A stretch of 64,000 bases of DNA from Oegoconia quadripuncta (GCA_949316235.1 OX438747.1:7926924-7990923), one strand, 5' to 3'. Positions 1-12,060 are shown, counted from the first letter of the stretch. Made by a program: numbers and translations. The notes: generated by a model not told the origin, from the sequence alone.

Positions 1-304
1 TAACCTAAGGGGCATCCGTGAGTCACATATTGAACCGGTGACCTCTCGCCATTTCACCCAACCCGCGTTGATCCGATTTGTGACGTCCTGATCGATCTCA
101 CCATCCCCTTGTACGAGTGACCCAAGGTACCGGAAGTTAGCACAGCTTGGTAACGATTTTCCGGCAAGAGTTATGGACAGAGGACTGGAGGTACCGCCGA
201 AGTCGCAAAACATGTATTCCGTTTTGCTCACTTTCACACCAAAACCTTCCAGTCTTTGTCGCCATTCCTCCAATCTGCTCTTGATCTCCAGACCATTTTC
301 AATG
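1..304 (-). pseudogene. RTE-clade LINE, reverse transcriptase fragment
   Basis: Read on the minus strand, this stretch encodes the thumb side of an RTE-type reverse transcriptase. Recognisable pieces are WRQRLEGFGVKVSKTEYM, FRYLGSLVQGDGEID, INAGWVKWREVTG and CDSRMPLR, all typical of insect RTE LINEs. The window edge cuts the downstream part. At 304 the coding similarity stops against another repeat, so this is a broken, dead copy. The clade is assigned from motif memory and not from an alignment. Confidence 0.8.
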
Positions 305-660
305 TATAAGGGATTTGTTTGTTTGTTTGTAAACGCTTTATTGTACAAAAAGGCAATACATTATAACTTTTTACATGCAATCGAGTTTACAGCGACATGT
401 TCCGGTTCAACGAGTACCTGTACTCGTATCCTACCTACCTCGTAACCTATCTAAGTAATTGTTTTGTTTTTTTATAAAGAAAAGTAAAAACTTGATTTCT
501 TAGCATTTATTTGATAGCTTGTTTCGATGCTGCTGTAATTTGGTTTGATACAGAGATAAAATGGGGCCAGACCCATGCTTCACCTAGGATCTCCACCTGG
601 GTGAAGCACGGGGTATGACCAGATCCTCGTGCACCAACTGATAATAATAATGTACAGTCA
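305..660 (-). repeat. LINE-like 3' tail and a hairpin
   Basis: On the minus strand, 319-347 reads as an AATAAA signal followed by a short (CAAA)n tail. This is what the 3' end of a non-LTR retrotransposon looks like, and it abuts the RTE fragment on its left. At 573-611 the sequence forms a hairpin of about 15 bp (arms 573-587 and 596-611, one mismatch). The rest is AT-rich with no coding signal. The family is not recognised. Confidence 0.4.
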
Positions 661-973
661 TGATGGTTTATTATCTATAATAGAACTACCACACTTATAG
701 ATTATTGATGGACCTACACACTTCATAAGCGGTTTGGAAGAATGCGCAGAAATTAGGAAAAATGATACATAATGATACAGGAATAAACAACACCATAGAA
801 GGATAGTAAGACTGACAATCCAATTTAGCTCTTAGAGCAACGTCTAATGTAGAAGAAATGGTTCCTGCGATATCCAAAAAAACGGTGGCATTAAATATTT
901 GAATATTATTTTCCCCCTCATGCCTGCATGAGGGGGAATATACATCCTGATATACATCCCCTTTAGCAAGACA

Positions 974-2115
974 TTGAAAAAACATATTACATGTGTACCT
1001 GTAAATGACGATCGGCTAGACCAATTTCGAAATAATTTTATAGAAATATTATATAAATTGACACATATTATTTGTGACAATCCCGATGAGATGTATAATT
1101 CATTGTTCACATTGGTAAGAAATGAGTGCGAGAATGTTTTCAAAGCAAAAAGTATATAAATAAACAGTTGTCTGATGTTCACTGATTAGGCGACTGTGGG
1201 AATTCACAGAAGTCGCCGAAAGTTATATGAACTTTATAACGAAAGAACATATAATACTAATCCGGGTTTTGTTGATTATGTTCGAAATTATTCAAAAATA
1301 TTTAAACGTGTTTGTACTGTAGCGAAGGCAAAATTTTATACTTTATTCCTAGGTATTACATTGCATAAAGGACTGCAGTGGTTTCCACATATCGATAAGG
1401 TAGCGAAGCGCCTCAGTTCTGCAGTGTTGGCGATTAAAAAAATACGTTATTTAACCGATGTGGATACCGCAAGGCTGGTTTATTTCAGTTATTTCCATAG
1501 AATAATGACCTACGGCATTCTGTTGTGGGGAAATGCCGCGGATATACATTGTATCTTTGGTCTACAGAAACGAGCGGTTCGCGCGATGTACAAACTGGGC
1601 CCCAGAGTGTCTCTTAGGAATATTCTTTCTTTATTCTTTATTGCAAATAAACACAAAAGATACAATTGTCAGATACAAAGATACAAAGGTGAGCTTATCT
1701 CTAAGAGAGATCTCTTCCAGCCAACCCTATAAGCGGTTAGAGAGTGTATATTAACATTAGCATCGCAATATATTTACGAAAACTTAATGTATGTAAGAAA
1801 AAATAAGGAATCGTTTAAGAAAAATAGTGATATACATAATGTTAATACCAGATATAAAAATAAACTTGCTGTTCATGCCAGCCGTTTACATAAAGTCACT
1901 AAGTCATTTAAGGGGCAATGTATACGCTTTTATAATAAGGTTCCAGTGAACATTTACCTTTAAATAAATTCAAAACCATCATAAAACAGACATTATTTAC
2001 CAAAGGCTATTATAAAATTTCTGACTATCTGGATAATAAGCAAGCATGAACATAGACCGATCGGCGATGTTCAATATAATATAATTGTAACCCAAATTTT
2101 GATTTGATTTGATAT
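974..2115 (+). pseudogene. CR1/jockey-group LINE, internally deleted
   Basis: An open stretch (1196-1732) joins a linker-like piece (RRKLYELYNERTYNTNPGF) directly to the C-terminal end of a reverse transcriptase (LFLGITLHKGLQWFPHIDKV, VYFSYFHRIMTYGILLWGNA, LQKRAVRAMYKLGPR). The catalytic RT core that belongs between them is missing, so this is an internal deletion derivative. Out of frame after 1732, the expected C-terminus continues (YIYENLMYVRKNKESFKKN, RLHKVTKSFKGQCIRFYNKV, KGYYKISDYLDN) to about 2046. The copy ends near a GATTT-rich tail at 2098-2115. The small open frame at 974-1159 may be an upstream part of the same element. Inactive. Confidence 0.8.
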
Positions 2116-2400
2116 GGTTACCCAATTATTATTAGGTAAATACTAATATTTACCTATCAAGACATAGCCGCTAATTGTTATTTCTATAGTCTAAGTAATT
2201 ATTATATAATTATATAACTGTGATAATAACTATAGTTAAGTATAGAAAAATAATAAAGTCAGGCCCTCTCCTAATGTAAGATAATATTGCCATGCCCCAA
2301 CGGGGCGTCACAAATATTTATTTAAGACCTAGTTTTACTCGTAAGCATGTACTTACTATATTTGTGATACTGCAATAAACGTACTGAATACTGAATACTG
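2116..2400 (+). repeat. LINE 3' UTR with (TACTGAA)n-type tail
   Basis: AT-rich sequence with the element GCCATGCCCCAACGGGGCGT (2291-2310), an AATAAA at about 2375, and a terminal microsatellite of ACTGAAT repeats (2380-2401). Short tandem tails of this kind mark the 3' ends of CR1/jockey-group LINEs. It is probably a severely 5'-truncated second LINE inserted next to the first. Confidence 0.5.
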
Positions 2401-2407
2401 AATTACG

Positions 2408-2453
2408 GGAGATAAAGTTTAACCACGCGGGAGAAGCCGCACGCAAAAGCTAG
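2408..2453 (+). mobile_element. Helitron 3' terminus, fragment
   Basis: Ends in GAAGCCGCACGCAAAAGCTAG followed by T. This is the CTAG|T terminus shared with the complete Helitrons at 25450-25926 and 43797-44208. No matching 5' TC end is obvious nearby, so only the 3' end seems to survive. Confidence 0.55.
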
Positions 2454-3986
2454 TAGATAGGTAATCAATATTTTTATAAATACTAAGTAAAATCCTGACA
2501 GCTTCGAAGTCTAAAAATACATAAATCTTTATATGTGTTAACCCTGCGTAACCTGCATCTGTAATAAATTAGCAGCGTTGACTCCAGATCTTCTGTTTAT
2601 ACTTTATCGTAATATTGTAAGTAGGAATTATCTGTACTTAATCTTTAGTATAGACAGAGATAACAAAGGAACTCATTGAGTAGTTCATTAGTGCCTCACA
2701 CCTCACCATAAAGTGTAGGTATAGGAAATGTTTGCGCCTCACGGCTTCCTCTGGGCTTCCTGCCATACAAAATTTCAAGTTAAAATATTTTAAATGAATA
2801 AACCTATTTTATTGAATCTTTTTACGTATAAACGGAAACATACTGCAGAGTTTTTACTTAGCAGAGAACAGTCTCGAAATATCTGAAAAAATATAATTGC
2901 ATTTTTCTAATATTCGGAGAACTGAAACTCTCTCTATTTGTTGAGTTAGTTTAGTTTCAAGTCTGTTTGTGTTTTAGAGATGTTTTATACAAGGTTAGTC
3001 GGAAAGGGGGTGCTAAGCCGACCCCCTGTTTTCGGTACCGTGAGTAGAACACATTGCTTGGTTCAACATTTTTATTCCGAAGACAAAAGTGACCGATCAA
3101 CGTACATACAGTATGGGAAAGTTGGAGTGTGGAAATGTATTCCGTTCGTGATAGATAACTAACTAATAACCCCTTTTTGGCATAGTATATATGGCATAGT
3201 TGTATAGGTGCCCAGTTGTGTGTTTATGTGTATAAATTTCATTAGAATCGGTTTAATCATGTAGAAAATTTTGAAATTTGTATGGAGTCCCAATGGATGA
3301 CAATGCTATATCCATCCACATATCCCTTAGGCACAGAATAAGAAATAGTAGGTTAGTATTTCTGAGTAATGGTCCACGATCGAATGATGTTAAAATAACA
3401 CCCCTCAAGCCTAGCTATCTGTGGCTATATTCAGCGGTGCATGCAAAACGACGTTCAACGCACGGCGCGCGTGATGCCGTTACCATTGCATTATTTGCGC
3501 TGTATTGTAACATTTGTAATTTAAGTGTGCGTGCGTGACTGGATCGGCTCGTAATAACTTTGTAAGTGATACTATCGAGCAATGACTCTGACATCATGCT
3601 CGTACGTTTTCTAATGATTTTATCTCAATATCTGCTACTAATATGTACTACAAAACGATTAATTCAAAGGGAGGTAGGTAGATACCACACCTAACTCATG
3701 TTTGGTGCATGTCTAATCTAGGTCACCACATTAATGCACTGCTGACTCAAGTTGGGAGTCTGATCTGTCTGTCTGGTCTCACTAGTTTGTTGACAAACTC
3801 AGACTGTTGAAACTGAATGTTGTAATGTAGAGTGTAGGTACCTTAAGCGATCTGTTGGGTATGGCCTACTGTGTAAAAGCATCTCGTAGATATTTTCGGA
3901 ATATTACGACGAGTTTGATAAGTATAATATAATATGTAGCCTCTTGTATTTGGTTTGTGTTTCGCTAAGGAGAATAGAATGCTGAC
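2454..3986. other. AT-rich intergenic, no gene seen
   Basis: No convincing coding sequence. Short open frames at 2980-3162 and 3278-3597 have no recognisable domain and AT-driven codon use. A small GC hairpin lies at 3006-3027 (GGGGGTGCTAAGCCGACCCCC). Confidence 0.5.
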
Positions 3987-4110
3987 TTCATCATCATTAT
4001 TTCAGCCTGTATCCTGTCCACTGCTGACTTAACGTAGGCCTTAAGGATATTCATTTGGGACAGACCCATGCCGTTTGCATTCAGCAGCGGCCAGCTGTTA
4101 TGCTATTAAC
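3987..4110 (-). repeat. RTE-type LINE 3' end remnant
   Basis: Contains diverged forms of the TTCAGCC...GTCCACTGCTG...AGGCCTT string also seen at 58665-58725 and 59293-59350. These are remnants of the 3' end of RTE-type LINEs in antisense. Confidence 0.45.
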
Positions 4111-4640
4111 TTACAAACGTATAAACATTAATCAATTGAAATAACAAAAATTTAAATTTAGAAAACCCGCGAAGTACTTAACACTTAAATATCTTCGAAA
4201 CGGCTGAACAGATTTTCATCAAACATGGCTTAGAGCCTATCCCCCTAGCTTGATCTTAGTTATAAAATAAACCGCTTTCAAATCGGACCAAACATTATGA
4301 GACATATCCAGACAAAGACACATACTTACACATAACACCCGTCTTTTAAAAATAGATCTGCTAAAATTTTCTTTTTTGTATGGATTGGAGATTCACTTGA
4401 CCACAATATAACGTGGTGGAAAGTCATGTACCTAGTAACAAAAGCACGCGGTTCCAATAAATGCACGCAAATTGCAATGCTATTTTAACTATCAACTTGA
4501 GGGAGCGTCCAACATTTTCTGTGAAAATTAGTTCAGACCTATGCCCAATTTACACGGGGACGGTGTTCAGTACAGAGGCGAAGTGCAAGTACAGTGGCGA
4601 TTGCCTAGTTTACACGTGTCCATTCAAAGGCAACTTGTAC
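4111..4640. repeat. Degenerate dispersed repeat
   Basis: The stretch ACATGGCTTAGAGCCTATC (about 4223-4241) recurs in altered form at 8058-8085 and 35842-35862, which suggests a dispersed non-autonomous repeat. The 3' half (4500-4640) has no recognised similarity. Confidence 0.35.
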
Positions 4641-5370
4641 TCACCATTTGCCGATCGGTTTACTCCACTGTATTTATGCACTCTGCAACTGCTACTCAAG
4701 GGTGACTTCACATTACCACTCTACCCGCTTCAAAGGCATCCAAATCAAGACCAAATCCCATGTCACCTACCTTGGTCTCATCCTGGAGAGAAATTTAGCT
4801 TTCATTGAATACCGTGTATTGGCGAACGCGCCAAAGTCTACGCATGCTCTAGGGTCTCCAAGGCGACATGGGGATGGGGACTCAATTTCTACACATACAA
4901 GGCTACCATGTGGCCGCTGTTCTATGGGGCACCGTCTTGGGTGGAGAGGACTACAATGGTGGCCGTGCGCCGTCGTTTGCTCTAGAGACAGAGCTATTTC
5001 TATGAATGCCTACCAAATCACCAGTACAGAAGGTCTTCTAGTATTCGTAGTTTGTGCAATAACTTAAGAGATCCAAACGCGTGCCCCCAATTACTTTCGT
5101 TCCCGCGGTCTCACGTGGACCGACCATAGCATAGGCGCCATGTCTCATGTGTCTCTTCTGTTTTAAGAGATTTGTGCTGAAATGGAGAACCATATTATGG
5201 TCGAATGGCAGGCCTGGTGGGACTTTCGGAAAAAGGGAGGCAATTATACAGGTTTTTGACAGATATAAAGGATCGACTTAATAAAGGGTTCATGGACATC
5301 GATCACTGCATACCTCAGTTCCTAAAGGGTCACGGTAACCATGGAATAAAACTGCATCTAGGGCTCTGAC
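4640..5370 (+). pseudogene. R1-group LINE ORF2 remnant, frameshifted
   Basis: Translated across frameshifts, the sequence gives pieces of an R1-group ORF2: IKTKSHVTYLGLILERNLAF (RT thumb), then ANAPKVYACSRVSKATWGWG and YKATMWPLFYGAPSWVERT, and near 5200-5340 the C-terminal block (EKGRQLYRFLTDIKDRLN, FLKGHGNHGIKLHL). Stops and frame changes break it throughout. It is unrelated in detail to the intact element at 11.9-18.5 kb and clearly older. Confidence 0.7.
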
Positions 5371-7255
5371 ACCACATTTACACATTTAAAAATTCGTTAC
5401 AACGACATGCGTTATGTAGGTAATACCTACGTCATTTAGGTACGATTATAAGTATACATAACACAGGATAAAATAAACAGTTGCCGACGCGTGCTGTCGC
5501 ACGTAGGCGCCTATGGATAAGTATGAGATAGCAAATCAACCGAATGAATAATACGAGTAATAAAATAACACTAATACATCAAGCGCAATCTATTGGCTGC
5601 TTATCTTATTTTCCATCGAGCAATAACGAATAATATACAATTAGTGTAAATAAAGCAACGAGCAAACGAACTGGTCACATGGGTGCCTATTCTATCTGTC
5701 CATAAATTACAAACTATTTGAGTTATTGTATTGCAAACAAATAATTATCTGCCAGTTACCATAACATGTCACTCAATCAAGTGTGATACTGTATCTATCT
5801 ACTGAACTATATTTGGCGGTGATGTAATGGATTTGCAAAGCAACAAGTATAGCGACCCAGGGAACCGATTTTTGAGATTCGTACCGTAGTAGGTATGCTA
5901 GCAGTTCAGTCACGCAAATTTCTATTAACAGACTTTAGAAAACAATATCTGAGAAATGGCAGGCTGGTTTTCGGACCTAAATCGGACCCATAAAGGTTCA
6001 CTTTGCTGTCCGTCAAAATTATTTCTGTTCTCAGGAAGCTACAAATTATAAAATCCTGAAAATAAAGACTTGGGGGCACAAAACATTTTTTTATTTATTT
6101 CGAAATATAACTTGTGCCACCTAAATATAACTACAAGTCCCATAGTTCTTCAAAAACAACGAAGTTATTTGGATGTCTTTGCGAAAAGCGCAGCGCAGCC
6201 GACGAACTTTTTGTAATCATAGGTAAAGCCAGTATCTGCGATTAGAATGACGATTCCAGTAACACGTGACGCCAGAATGCTCACTTAAAATATTGAATAT
6301 CTCATTAAATGTGGCACTAATATTTTTCTTTAATATTTTAGCACAATTTTTTGTCATTATCAAAATAGCTGAGTTCCACTTTGTGTATTCTAGCATTACG
6401 TATCGTGATAATCATTGACAGGCGGAGTGTGACGGGCGCCATGCGCCATGCGAAGCGTGCACCTTCATTTTACTACCAATATGATAAACCAAGAACTCTA
6501 GTGGTCTGTAAACAATAATTGAGGGAAAGATGAAAAATTAAAGATCAGATTTAAGAATAGATAATAATTAATCACGAAAATATTGGAAAGTAAAATGTAG
6601 AGTAAGTAGGTATAGATGGTGGATTTAGTTACCGTGTTTAGGTAACTTGCAAGATAAATTGGATTTAGCGTGTTTCAAATATTTACATAAATCTATATTT
6701 TTATGTAAATAACGAGATATTTCAAAAGGTAGAAAGCTATACTTGGTTGCGAAGGAGGCGAACGCGAACGAGCGCAGAGCGGTGCGAACGACGCGCGTAT
6801 AACAGGTGAGATGACGGCAGCAAGTACAAACAAACCGGATGCCAGAGCGACCGGATAAAACGTCTTCCCTTGTCCGCCGAACCAGCTGGACACTGCCTGC
6901 CAGCCACTAAGATTTGAGATTTGACTTTCGAGATTAAACATTATGCAGAGTTAACAGTCTAATGTGGTCGCGCATAGAATGTTTTAATGTGCAATTCATA
7001 GTATACTCCCTATAGCAAAATAACGTTGAAATGTGACACACACCTAGTGCTAGAAGTATTGCAAAGTTACCTATCGATTGATTTATGTGATATTTAGCTG
7101 ATAAAGTTTATAATATTCTGTGTGTCAGGAGCGCGGATGTAGGTATTATTTGGTTGAGAACTTTTACTGTATGCAATGCTTTGTAAAGTAGGGGATTAAC
7201 GAATAAGCATTACTAGCACGTGCTGGAGCGCCTGCGCAATTTCATGAACTTTGTT
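5371..7255. other. Intergenic, no confirmed gene
   Basis: Mostly AT-rich DNA. A GC-richer patch at 6745-6915 includes a CAG|GTGAGA donor-like site near 6803 (+) and an open frame of 82 codons on the minus strand (6941-6693) with one hydrophobic segment. Neither has recognisable homology. Confidence 0.4.
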
Positions 7256-7690
7256 TTATTTTCTAATTTCTAACTTCGAATTCAAGCAATGGAGTCTACA
7301 TGATTGGCATCCAGATACTTTTAATCCGCCACTGGCTGTGTTAGGTACTATTGTTTTGTATTTTAAATTGTATACAGCTACCATATGGCTCCTCCTGCCG
7401 TTTTCGTTTCTCTTGTGACTACATGACTCTCGGATGAATGCGGCAACTCTCTCCCACTTATCTTCACTGCTCAGCATTTGGTCAATCACGTTATGGAGAG
7501 ATACGCCTGCCAGCCATCTTCGAATTCCGGATATTTAAACAAAATATGTTCTGGGTTGTCCTCTTCGTTGCAGAAGTTGAGTCTGCCTTCCTTATCTGCG
7601 TAAGGTGGGTAGTGAAGACACCGTGGCCGGGTAGGGCCTGAGAAAGGATGAGGCCGTGTTTCCTGTTGAACCATGCTATGCTATTCTGTT
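7256..7690 (-). pseudogene. R1-group LINE C-terminal remnant
   Basis: On the minus strand this gives ALPGHGVFTTHL, IRKADST, EEDNPEHILFKYPEFEDGWQ and MLSSEDKWERVAAFIRE. These match in order the end of R1/I-group ORF2, including the vestige of the C-terminal zinc-knuckle block. At least one frameshift and several stops separate the pieces. Confidence 0.7.
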
Positions 7691-9090
7691 CCCATCGAAG
7701 TGTTTATATATTGATGTGATAATAATGAACCCATTAAGCGCGAGATCACGTTACATTTGTCATTTTTTTTTATTATTATTTATTACTAACAGAGAAATAC
7801 TTTCACAAAGGTCCTCGGCAGTAATATTATGCTCTTCATAACGCCGCTCAAAAGACGTTGTTTGGACAAGGTGGTCCTCAAGACATCAAAATTGTTTACA
7901 AACATTAGGCACAACTAAACACGTGACGCCGCACAGTGGGGCGCCACAAGATTGTAGGGTTAATTGCCAATTTAGAAAATTCAGAGAGTCAATGATTATA
8001 TCATCCAAATATCTGACCAGAACCAACTGTGTCAAAAGCTAAATATCTTTGAATGAAACATGGCTAAGAACAATCTCGCAAAAATCTGATTCCGAAAATA
8101 AAAACCCGTTTAAAAATAGGCTCAGCTGTTTTGGCGCTATGATATTTATTACAGACAGTCGTAGGCTTCAAACCAAACCTCTCTTTTTGCGTGGGTGGTT
8201 AAAAATTAAACACCTAGTTGACTGTAGTGTCAATATCTTGTGGAAATGAAAACATAATTTCAGTTTAACAAAGTTACGTTAGATGCGCGTCGACTAAGAT
8301 ATTATGTATGAAGATACAATGCAAGTACCTATACCTAGTAGAATTTTTTTTTCTATAATTATTTCGTACGCTACGCTCGCCGAAAGAAATGGTCCTTCAC
8401 TTTTGAGAAAACTCCCTAGCCAAAGAAAATATCACTAAGGTTTAGTCTTCGAATTAGTTGCTCATACTGAAAGAGAGACAATAATGACGTGTTGTTATTA
8501 TGCTATAGTTAATAGTTCTTACAATCTATTTTGATTTAAGAAAAAAATTCAAATTGAGAATAAACTCTTAACGTTTCATGCAACACGTGCAAATGTAGAC
8601 CACCCAACCATAGGGTAGACCACTTTTTTGTTGACCGTACCTGTATTATGATCTCTGTCTCTGCTGACTTACATAATGTTAAAAAAGACAGGACAGATAT
8701 TAGCAATTGTCGTGTAAAATTCCTTTTTACTTTTTAGGAGGGTACACTCCTCTTACTATAGTGGGTACCTACCTAATAATCAAATCAAGTCGGATAGGAA
8801 TGTAACTACTACATTAAGTACTTATTAGACCACGTTAATAATGAAGTCAACAATCGACTCTACTACTACTTAGTATGAATACGTATGGGTACAAGCAATG
8901 AAATTATCACAGGTAATGAATTAATTTGAGAGATTCGATGTATACCATTACAGTATATACACAGAATTAATATATATAGGTAGATAAGTAGATAGCTACG
9001 CCATGTCTGTGGCTGCTAAGTATATTCACTTATCGAGTGGCATTCATTCCTATTTTGTAAAGTCAAACAGAGTCGAACGTTTGGTTAAAA
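7690..9090. other. Intergenic with a dispersed repeat
   Basis: 8040-8215 is a copy of the ACATGGCTAAGAAC repeat also seen at 4223 and 35842. The remainder is AT-rich without coding signal. Confidence 0.4.
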
Positions 9091-9105
9091 TATCTGTTGG
9101 ATGGA

Positions 9106-9121
9106 CAGACAAACGGCCGCC
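9106..9121 (-). promoter_or_regulatory. Candidate BMP silencer element (Mad/Medea/Schnurri type)
   Basis: On the minus strand this reads GGCGGC-CGTTT-GTCTG, a perfect match to GRCGNC-N5-GTCTG with the strict 5-nt spacer. In flies this element recruits Mad, Medea and Schnurri to repress targets of Dpp, brk above all. It is 33 bp from a second perfect match. Assignment to brk (21 kb away) is inference. Confidence 0.5.
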
Positions 9122-9154
9122 GCTCATAATATGAGCTAATCAGACTCCGACCTA

Positions 9155-9170
9155 CAGACACATCGACGCC
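9155..9170 (-). promoter_or_regulatory. Candidate BMP silencer element, second of a pair
   Basis: On the minus strand this reads GGCGTC-GATGT-GTCTG, again a perfect match to GRCGNC-N5-GTCTG. Same strand and same GC-richer patch (9105-9190) as the site at 9106. Two exact matches this close together are very unlikely by chance. Confidence 0.5.
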
Positions 9171-9980
9171 GCTCCTCGCAGCTCGCCATACCAATGAAAC
9201 CAACGCGTACACAAAACAGCTTATCAACCACCTACTTTTCTCAAATATAATCTATCAACGCTCGTCGAATAAGGTTTTGCATATTAACCTTCTCCTGTAG
9301 ATATCACTTTTTTAAAGCCGAAACATAATTCCTATCCGAATAATGTCCTAAACAGATTGTGATGGTTTGGAAATTGATTCCTCGATACATAAGCGACGGT
9401 CTACAATCGTTTGCCGGTGCTTCATTTAATAGTTGTTGGAAGACTATGTTCGGCACACGTGCGTTTCAAACGTCACCCAAATGGGGACCAGTTGTAGCTC
9501 CATAATATATCTCGCTCGAGATCGTAGCATTGATAACTGTATCAATACTTTCTGTTGCTTTAGGAGTTCGAAGAGGTTCAAAATGTTAAGAGAATATTGA
9601 TTTGGTATTGTAGGTGTGGTATGTGGTCTGTGCATCTACAACCAAAATAAGTACTTACACTTTATTAAGTAACTTAACTAAACATTATTGTTAGAAAAGA
9701 AAAAAAATACAAAACGATACAATTTGGGCAGCCTTATTATTAAAAGGTATCTCTTGTCTGATTAGGCACTAAGCTTTCCAGGCAATCTTTGGGTTACAAA
9801 GCATTTCATACATAATAGATAAGTAGGTATAGTCAGTGACACATTCTTGCATATAAATTTTTTGTGTATAGAGTCTGCAACTACTAAGTACTACTACAAC
9901 GCATTATTGAGATACAACCGGACCAAAAAACGCCATCCAGCACCCCGTTTTTCATCAAGGTATTACAAAAGGTAGTCAAA
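9171..9980. other. Intergenic, nothing recognised
   Basis: No coding or repeat signal beyond scattered AT-rich simple sequence. Confidence 0.4.
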
Positions 9981-10274
9981 GGAGTTTTTTACCGTAAGGA
10001 AAAACTAGAGCATATTAGGTACATAACTGAAATTATTTTTCAAAACCATCATCGACGCTTGCGCCAGCCGGAGATTGATATGCGACTGGCGGGAGTCCTT
10101 GGGTTCCTATCATGCGAAATTTATTTGGAACTCATTATTTTCTCCAATTATATTGACCGCTACAAAGGCGACCGTCAAGTGACACAATGCTTCATTGGAT
10201 GATGGTTTTGAAAAAAAAAAGAACTACTTACGCCAATATCATGTATTATTCTTCTAAAAAAACTCACCGATATA
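9981..10274. mobile_element. MITE family A, copy 1
   Basis: Starts GGAGTTTTTTACCGTAAGG and ends ...TTTTTTAGAAGAAT-like sequence reversed, with the internal markers GATATGCGACTGGCG and GCGACCGTCAAGTGACACAAT. Copies at 21232-21397, 32655-32890 and 46157-46533 share these parts. The termini are inverted repeats. No coding capacity. Confidence 0.7.
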
Positions 10275-10280
10275 CTTGAT

Positions 10281-11267
10281 GGTAGTTTATTTTACAAATA
10301 AACAAAGAAGTGCGGTCACGGAGCTCTAGAACCCGACGCGGTACCTAACTAAAAAAATTATACACAAAAATTATCAGTTACTTCGTGTGGTTACTGTAAC
10401 GTAAATACAATAAATATGAATACACTAATACCAACTACTAATACAAAGCGATAGATTTGAATTTGTAAATAAGTAAGTCTACCTATATTTGGAGAACTTT
10501 GTGGTGAAACAATTTTTTATTTTAGTTCTGGATTTAAAAAAATCTAATACGTGTTATATTATTTTTATGAAAAATTATAATATTAAAATGTAGATGTGCG
10601 AGGCCCACTATTGTAAAATGTGTGATCAATGACAATCGATGGTACATAATTTACTAACTAATCCAAGAAAGCAAACTACGTTTGTTCAATGACTTTGGAA
10701 GTTCACGAAAAAAATTTAGATTTCCCCATACAAAACTTGATTATTATGGAGAGATATATTTTTTGTGAATCACTAACGAATAAGGAATTGTGTGTGACAA
10801 AAATTTATGCTAAGTCTTTTGAAAGTCCAATAGGGTTTTTGTTACTTATTTATTATATTGCATATAGCTATATCTGTAGGTGTGCAATATAATTCTATAT
10901 AATATGTATATTTTCGCTTTCTTTTTTGTGCAATAATGTGTTATTGTGAGAATTTGCGTGTGTAAAATAAGGTTATGTTATGCCCATCTACAAATTAAAA
11001 ACTACAATATCGATGGTAATAGGTATCCTAGTCTTAACTAGTAATAACTAGGATATAGTAGTAACTAGGATATAGTTATGTATACTTACAGACTAACTTT
11101 ATCGGTGCCAACTTGATGCCATTTACATCTGACGATAAACACGTTTTGCCATATCTACCAATTAAAGACTAATAACAATTTAATAAAAGAATTAACATTT
11201 CATACAGCGATATACGTAATTATAATTATAACACTACCGACACATGTCCACTTATTAATGTGTAAAG
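10281..11267. other. Intergenic, short tandem repeats only
   Basis: AT-rich. At 11035-11075 a unit of about 17 bp built on TAACTAGGATATAG repeats two to three times. No gene seen. Confidence 0.4.
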
Positions 11268-11858
11268 TGATATGTGGTCGATGATATAATATCTGTGTGC
11301 AATAATATGTGTACAATAAACATGTGCTCTACAATTATTTGTGGTAACTGTATGCAATATCATAAGTGTGTCTATAATTAAAGCATATTATGCTCACCTA
11401 GATAGACTCTACAATATGTATGGTAACTGTATGCAATATTCATAACTGTGTCGACAATTAAAGCATATTATGCTCACCTAGATAGACTCTATAATATGTA
11501 TGGTAACTGTATGCAATACTCATAAGTGTGTCTATAATTAAAGCATATTATAATATGTATGGTAACTGCATGCAATATTCATAACTGTGTCGACAATTAC
11601 AGCATATTATGCTCACCTAGATAGACTCTACAATATGTATGGTAACTGTATGCAATACTCATAAGTGTGTCTATAATTAAAGCATATTATGCTCACCTAG
11701 ATAGACTCTACAATATGTATGGTAACTGCATGCAATATTCATAACTGTGTCGACAATTACAGCATATTATGCTCACCTAGATAGACTCTACAATATGTAT
11801 GGTAACTGTATGCAATACTCATTAAGTGTGTCTATAGTTAAAGCATATTATGCTCACC
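11268..11858. repeat. 80-bp satellite, left arm of the array
   Basis: Monomers start at about 11331, 11411, 11491, 11550, 11630, 11710 and 11790. All are 80 bp except the one at 11491, which is 59 bp after a 21-bp deletion. Each begins ACAATATGTATGGTAACTG. Two subtypes alternate strictly: A (TTCATAACTGTGTCGACAATT) at 11411, 11550 and 11710, and B (CTCATAAGTGTGTCTATAATT) at 11331, 11491, 11630 and 11790. The true higher-order unit is therefore an A-B dimer of 160 bp. More diverged monomers extend left to about 11268. The array is interrupted at 11858 by the retrotransposon. Confidence 0.92.
11845..11858. repeat. 14-bp target-site duplication, left copy
   Basis: ATATTATGCTCACC lies between satellite sequence and the poly(T) of the inserted element. 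It is identical to 18467-18480. The duplication could be read as 15 bp, because the next base is T on both sides. Confidence 0.9.
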
Positions 11859-11878
11859 TTTTTTTTTTTTTTTTTTTT
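11859..11878 (-). other. Poly(A) tail of the retrotransposon
   Basis: Twenty consecutive T on the plus strand, i.e. a 20-nt 3' poly(A) on the element's sense strand, directly against the target-site duplication. Its uninterrupted state suggests a young insertion. Confidence 0.9.
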
Positions 11879-12060
11879 ACCAGGAGAAACGCTCATGCTT
11901 ATCCGCCCTCCTCGGGGGAGGGGGGCGGATTATGTCGGACTCCGGCACAGAAGGTGCCGGCCTACCGACTAAAAACTCCTGGGTGTTCCTTCGGGCGCAC
12001 CGTTTTCGGCGTGGCCACGGGTACCAACTCGGTATTCGTCCGCAGCCACGCCAGCGCGGT

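Noticed and set aside
6693..6941. 82-codon minus-strand frame with one hydrophobic segment
   Set aside because: No recognisable family, no convincing splice or promoter context on that strand.
11411..11858. Direct repeats that might be read as a CRISPR array
   Set aside because: The units are contiguous satellite monomers with no variable spacers, in a eukaryotic context.
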